7,495 nt of DNA from Desulfobacterales bacterium (lineage in GTDB: Bacteria; Desulfobacterota; Desulfobacteria; Desulfobacterales; RPRI01): positions 1 to 7,495 of the forward strand of contig JAUYEO010000343.1 in NCBI GenBank assembly GCA_030689795.1, read 5' to 3'. The notes under the pieces are model-generated. The model did not search any database, was not told the origin of the DNA, and saw only the letters and a program-made list of their open reading frames with translations. The position numbers and the translations under genes are program-made. Positions 5,514 through 7,495 of this stretch are shown piece by piece. Position 1 is the first letter of the stretch, and each line of letters starts with the position of its first letter.

Positions 5514-5716
5514 GGCTTCATTTTGCATTCCTTGTCCCATTCGGGGCATGCTTTTTCCATATCGGTTGAATATTTAAGAACACATGCATTGCATTCCATA
5601 TCTATGTTAGGAGCATCGCCGTATTTCTTTTTGATTTCTTCAGGCGATAAAACGGTTAAGTCGGTACATCCGCACTGCGGACATGATGTTTTTATCGTAT
5701 AGCGTTTTTTCTCCAT
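5510..5716 (-). CDS. small cysteine-rich zinc-ribbon protein, unknown function
   Basis: This 68-residue protein has two CxxC knuckles, C12-P-Q-C15 and C42-N-A-C45, spaced as in a zinc ribbon, with extra cysteines at 17, 57 and 64. The first knuckle reads TSCPQCGCTDL and the second DMECNACVLKYS. The middle is charged and probably helical (SPEEIKKKYGDAP). A very good ribosome site, AGGAGG six bases before ATG 5716, shows it is a real gene. It lies 18 bases after fumC on the same strand and so is very likely expressed with it. I cannot assign a family or role. A nucleic-acid or protein-binding zinc ribbon is the natural guess, and the surplus cysteines would also allow a metal- or redox-sensing function. 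Its 3' end overlaps that of convergent queA by 4 bases. Confidence 0.8.
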   Translation of the reverse strand: MEKKRYTIKTSCPQCGCTDLTVLSPEEIKKKYGDAPNIDMECNACVLKYSTDMEKACPEWDKECKMKP

Positions 5717-5734
5717 CGGTTGCCTCCTGTTTTT

Positions 5735-7099
5735 TTATTTTAAAAGCCGGTTTAATATTTCTTCGGATAAGATTTTTTCCTCCATTGCAATTTTTCTGAT
5801 CGTCTTTCCTGTTTCATGGGCCTTTCTTGCAATTACAGCAGCCCTGTCATAACCTGTGTAGGGAACAAGAAGTGTTGAAAGAGCGAGGCTTTTATCGATG
5901 TTCGACGCGCATTTTGCGGCATTTGCAGATATCCCTGATATACATTTGTCTGCAAATATCTCCGCCGCCCGGTAAATCAAAGTTATTGACTGCAGGAGAT
6001 TGTAAGCTATTACCGGAAGCATTACATTGAGTTCGAAATTGCCGGACTGGGCTCCAAGCATGATTGTAGTATCGTTTCCTATAACCTGGGCCGCTGCCTG
6101 AATAACCGCTTCGGGAATGACCGGGTTTACTTTTCCGGGCATCATGGATGAACCGGGTTGAAGCGAAGGAATGTTTATTTCGCCTATTCCGCACCTTGGG
6201 CCTGAAGAAAGCCACCTTATATCATTTGCCGTTTTGATCAAGCCGACGGCAATTGCTTTTAATGCGCCGCTTGTTTCCATGGAACCATTCTGGGCGGATT
6301 GCGCCGCGAAATGGTTCCTGGCCTCTTTGAAGGGAATGCCGGTATTTTCAGCTATCAGAGCTATGACTTTTTTTGCGAATTCAGGATGAGCGTTTATCCC
6401 TGTTCCTACTGCTGTTCCGCCAAGTGCAAGCTCGAAAAGGGTTTTCCGGGCAGATTTTATTCCTGATATGCCAAACTCAATCTGCCTTGCATATCCTGAG
6501 AACTCCTGCCCGAGAGTTACCGGAAGTGCGTCCTGCAGGTGGGTTCTTCCGATTTTTTTTATATTCCTGAATTCCTTTTGCTTTCCGGTAAGCGCCTTTA
6601 AAAGAGAATCAAGAGATGGAATCAGGCGCTCTTTTATAAGAATAGATGCTGAAATATGCATGGCAGAAGGAATAACGTCGTTGCTTGACTGGCAAAGATT
6701 AACATGGTCATTTGGATGAACAGGCGCTTTTCCTCCTTTTCTGCCCGTGATTATCTCATTTGCCCTCGAGGATATGACTTCGTTCATATTCATATTGGCT
6801 GAGGTTCCTGAGCCTGTCTGGAATATATCAACCACAAACTGATCATCGAATTTGCCTTCTATCACTTCATCCGCGGTTTTGATTATGGCTTTTGATCTTT
6901 GTTTGCTTAACAAGCCGAGGTCCCGGTTGACCGCAGCGGAATATTTTTTTAAAAGTGCAAGAGAATGTATAAAGGAGGAAGGAAAGGTAAGACCGCTTAC
7001 AGGAAAATTGTCGATAGCTCTTTGTGTCTGCGGCCCGAAGTAAGCATTTTCCGGAACAAGAACTGTTCCCATCGAATCTTTTTCCTTGACGAATTTCAT
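5735..7099 (-). CDS. fumC: class II fumarate hydratase
   Basis: This enzyme reversibly hydrates fumarate to L-malate in the cytoplasm (TCA cycle, or its reductive or propionate-linked use in anaerobes). It is 454 residues, usual for the homotetrameric, iron-independent class. Superfamily signatures are present: TGSGTSANMNMNE (95-107), SSND (138-141), GRTHLQDALPVTLGQEF (184-200), GSSMMPGKVNP (316-326) and SGNFELNVMLP (352-362). The catalytic base pair is H187 and S318. His in GRTHLQD argues for fumarase over aspartase, which has Gln there, although the VNPVIPE segment after the signature is aspartase-like. GYDRAAVIARKAHETGKT near the end is also fumarase-like. ATG 7099 follows AAGGA at normal distance. 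The cysteine-rich gene follows 18 bases downstream. Confidence 0.95.
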   Translation of the reverse strand: MKFVKEKDSMGTVLVPENAYFGPQTQRAIDNFPVSGLTFPSSFIHSLALLKKYSAAVNRDLGLLSKQRSKAIIKTADEVIEGKFDDQFVVDIFQTGSGTSANMNMNEVISSRANEIITGRKGGKAPVHPNDHVNLCQSSNDVIPSAMHISASILIKERLIPSLDSLLKALTGKQKEFRNIKKIGRTHLQDALPVTLGQEFSGYARQIEFGISGIKSARKTLFELALGGTAVGTGINAHPEFAKKVIALIAENTGIPFKEARNHFAAQSAQNGSMETSGALKAIAVGLIKTANDIRWLSSGPRCGIGEINIPSLQPGSSMMPGKVNPVIPEAVIQAAAQVIGNDTTIMLGAQSGNFELNVMLPVIAYNLLQSITLIYRAAEIFADKCISGISANAAKCASNIDKSLALSTLLVPYTGYDRAAVIARKAHETGKTIRKIAMEEKILSEEILNRLLK

Positions 7100-7127
7100 A
7101 AAATAATCCTTTATAATTATCCTGTCC

Positions 7128-7160
7128 GGTTGAAATTAGACATAAAACGGGTTTTCAACC
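7128..7160. promoter_or_regulatory. inverted repeat between fumC and the M48 gene
   Basis: GGTTGAAA (7128-7135) and TTTCAACC (7153-7160) are perfect 8-base inverted arms around a 17-base spacer. They lie 28 bases before the fumC start and about 28 bases before the -35 of the divergent promoter. The position suits a regulator binding site for fumC or for both directions. No clear fumC -35/-10 pair could be read, so its exact relation to the fumC promoter is unknown. Confidence 0.25.
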
Positions 7161-7187
7161 AAATAAAGGGGCTGTAAAGATATGCGG

Positions 7188-7216
7188 TTGACACGAAAAA
7201 GCCTCTCCCTTATTAT
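7188..7216 (+). promoter_or_regulatory. strong sigma-70 promoter for the M48 lipoprotein gene
   Basis: TTGACA (7188-7193, perfect) is followed by a 17-base spacer and TATTAT (7211-7216, 5 of 6). This is the best promoter in the window. Transcription would start near 7223, leaving a leader of about 114 bases. The leader contains only a weak hairpin (ATGCC 7255-7259 with GGCAT 7266-7270) and a 12-codon open frame at 7255, neither convincing as a regulator. Confidence 0.7.
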
Positions 7217-7336
7217 GTATAAAAGATTTCAGATACTTCGTCAAGGCTGTCCTTATGCCGGTCATGGCATTTCAATGTTACAGTTATTTTTAACGACGGC
7301 TTAATCTCTACAACAATTATTTCCTGTGGAGGGGAA

Positions 7337-7495
7337 ATGCAACAAAACTGTTTAAATTTAAATAACATCCCTGTGTTAACCCGCCGAAAGTTTTTATGGC
7401 TTTCTTCTGCTGCCGCAGCCGGCATTTTAGCGGGATGCGCGACAGATCCGATTACCGGTCAAACCCAGCTTATGCTCGTTTCCGAAGAATCCGAA
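7337..7495 (+). CDS. M48-family metalloprotease lipoprotein, N-terminal part only
   Basis: The first 53 codons of a gene run off the window. The N terminus holds a twin-arginine motif, T-R-R-K-F-L (15-20), a hydrophobic alanine-rich segment (21-32) and the lipobox L-A-G-C with Cys34. This predicts Tat export and lipid anchoring. After the cysteine, ATDPITGQTQLMLVSEESE matches the conserved start of periplasmic M48 (BepA/YfgC-like, Oma1-type) peptidases, where a CA-x-N/D-P-x-T-G-x-x-Q-L pattern precedes the helix ahead of the zinc site. The HExxH site itself is outside the window. ATG 7337 has GGAGGGG immediately upstream at a short 4-base spacing. A GTG at 7373 lacks a ribosome site. The likely role is quality control of outer-membrane or periplasmic proteins, by family. 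Confidence 0.8.
   Translation, partial: MQQNCLNLNNIPVLTRRKFLWLSSAAAAGILAGCATDPITGQTQLMLVSEESE

Noticed and set aside
5735..7099. Aspartate ammonia-lyase as the identity of the fumC-like gene
   Set aside because: His187 in GRTHLQD and the GNFELNV and GYDRAA segments are fumarase-type; aspartases carry Gln at the His position.
7213..7425. Minus-strand open frame of 70 codons opposite the M48 gene start
   Set aside because: It is antisense to a recognisable signal peptide and covers a strong plus-strand promoter's -10, with no ribosome site.
1..7495. CRISPR arrays, tRNA or rRNA genes, insertion sequences
   Set aside because: No regularly spaced repeats, no cloverleaf-like or rRNA-like stretches and no transposase were seen in a manual read of both strands.

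Overview
The window looks like a chromosomal segment of a Gram-negative anaerobe, most likely from the Desulfobacterota (deltaproteobacterial) side. This is inferred from the protein style (a DUF2065 gene beside queA, a class II fumarase with a small zinc-ribbon partner, and a Tat/lipoprotein M48 protease) and from the moderate G+C. No rRNA or other phylogenetic marker is present, so the placement is tentative.

Layout. Positions 1-411 carry no intact gene. They hold a good sigma-70 promoter whose -10 lies inside a repeated inverted motif (a candidate operator), followed by what reads as a twice-frameshifted gene remnant. Positions 412-1114 (+) are a VapBC-type toxin-antitoxin pair: an AbrB/SpoVT-type antitoxin overlapping a PIN-domain toxin that carries an embedded four-cysteine zinc ribbon. 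This pair is clearly G+C-richer than the rest. Positions 1115-1779 are a degenerate stretch with at least two recognisable fragments: the first half of a YgiT/MqsA-like zinc finger and the first 16 codons of a flavodoxin/NADPH-dependent FMN reductase-like gene. On the minus strand, reading from 4050 down to 1780, come a Phd/YefM-type antitoxin, a second and unrelated PIN toxin, and gatB. All three lie in one direction with short gaps. A divergent intergenic region (4051-4260) then leads into a plus-strand pair, a 61-residue DUF2065 membrane protein and queA. queA overlaps the 3' end of a convergent minus-strand pair by 4 bases: fumC followed by a 68-residue cysteine-rich protein. A second near-consensus sigma-70 promoter (7188-7216) drives a plus-strand gene cut by the window edge, an M48-family metalloprotease lipoprotein.

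How it fits together. The core genes are housekeeping: transamidation of mischarged tRNA (gatB), queuosine synthesis on tRNA (queA), the fumarate/malate step (fumC) and envelope proteolysis (M48). The accessory material is two PIN-toxin modules of different antitoxin classes within about 3.7 kb, separated by gene debris and gatB. PIN toxins of the VapC type are RNases, several with tRNA or rRNA targets, so the second module sits directly upstream of a tRNA-charging gene and may share its transcript. The least ordinary items are the zinc-ribbon insertion in the first PIN toxin, the repeated operator over its promoter, and the fragments flanking that module. I did not find a clearly new multi-gene system.
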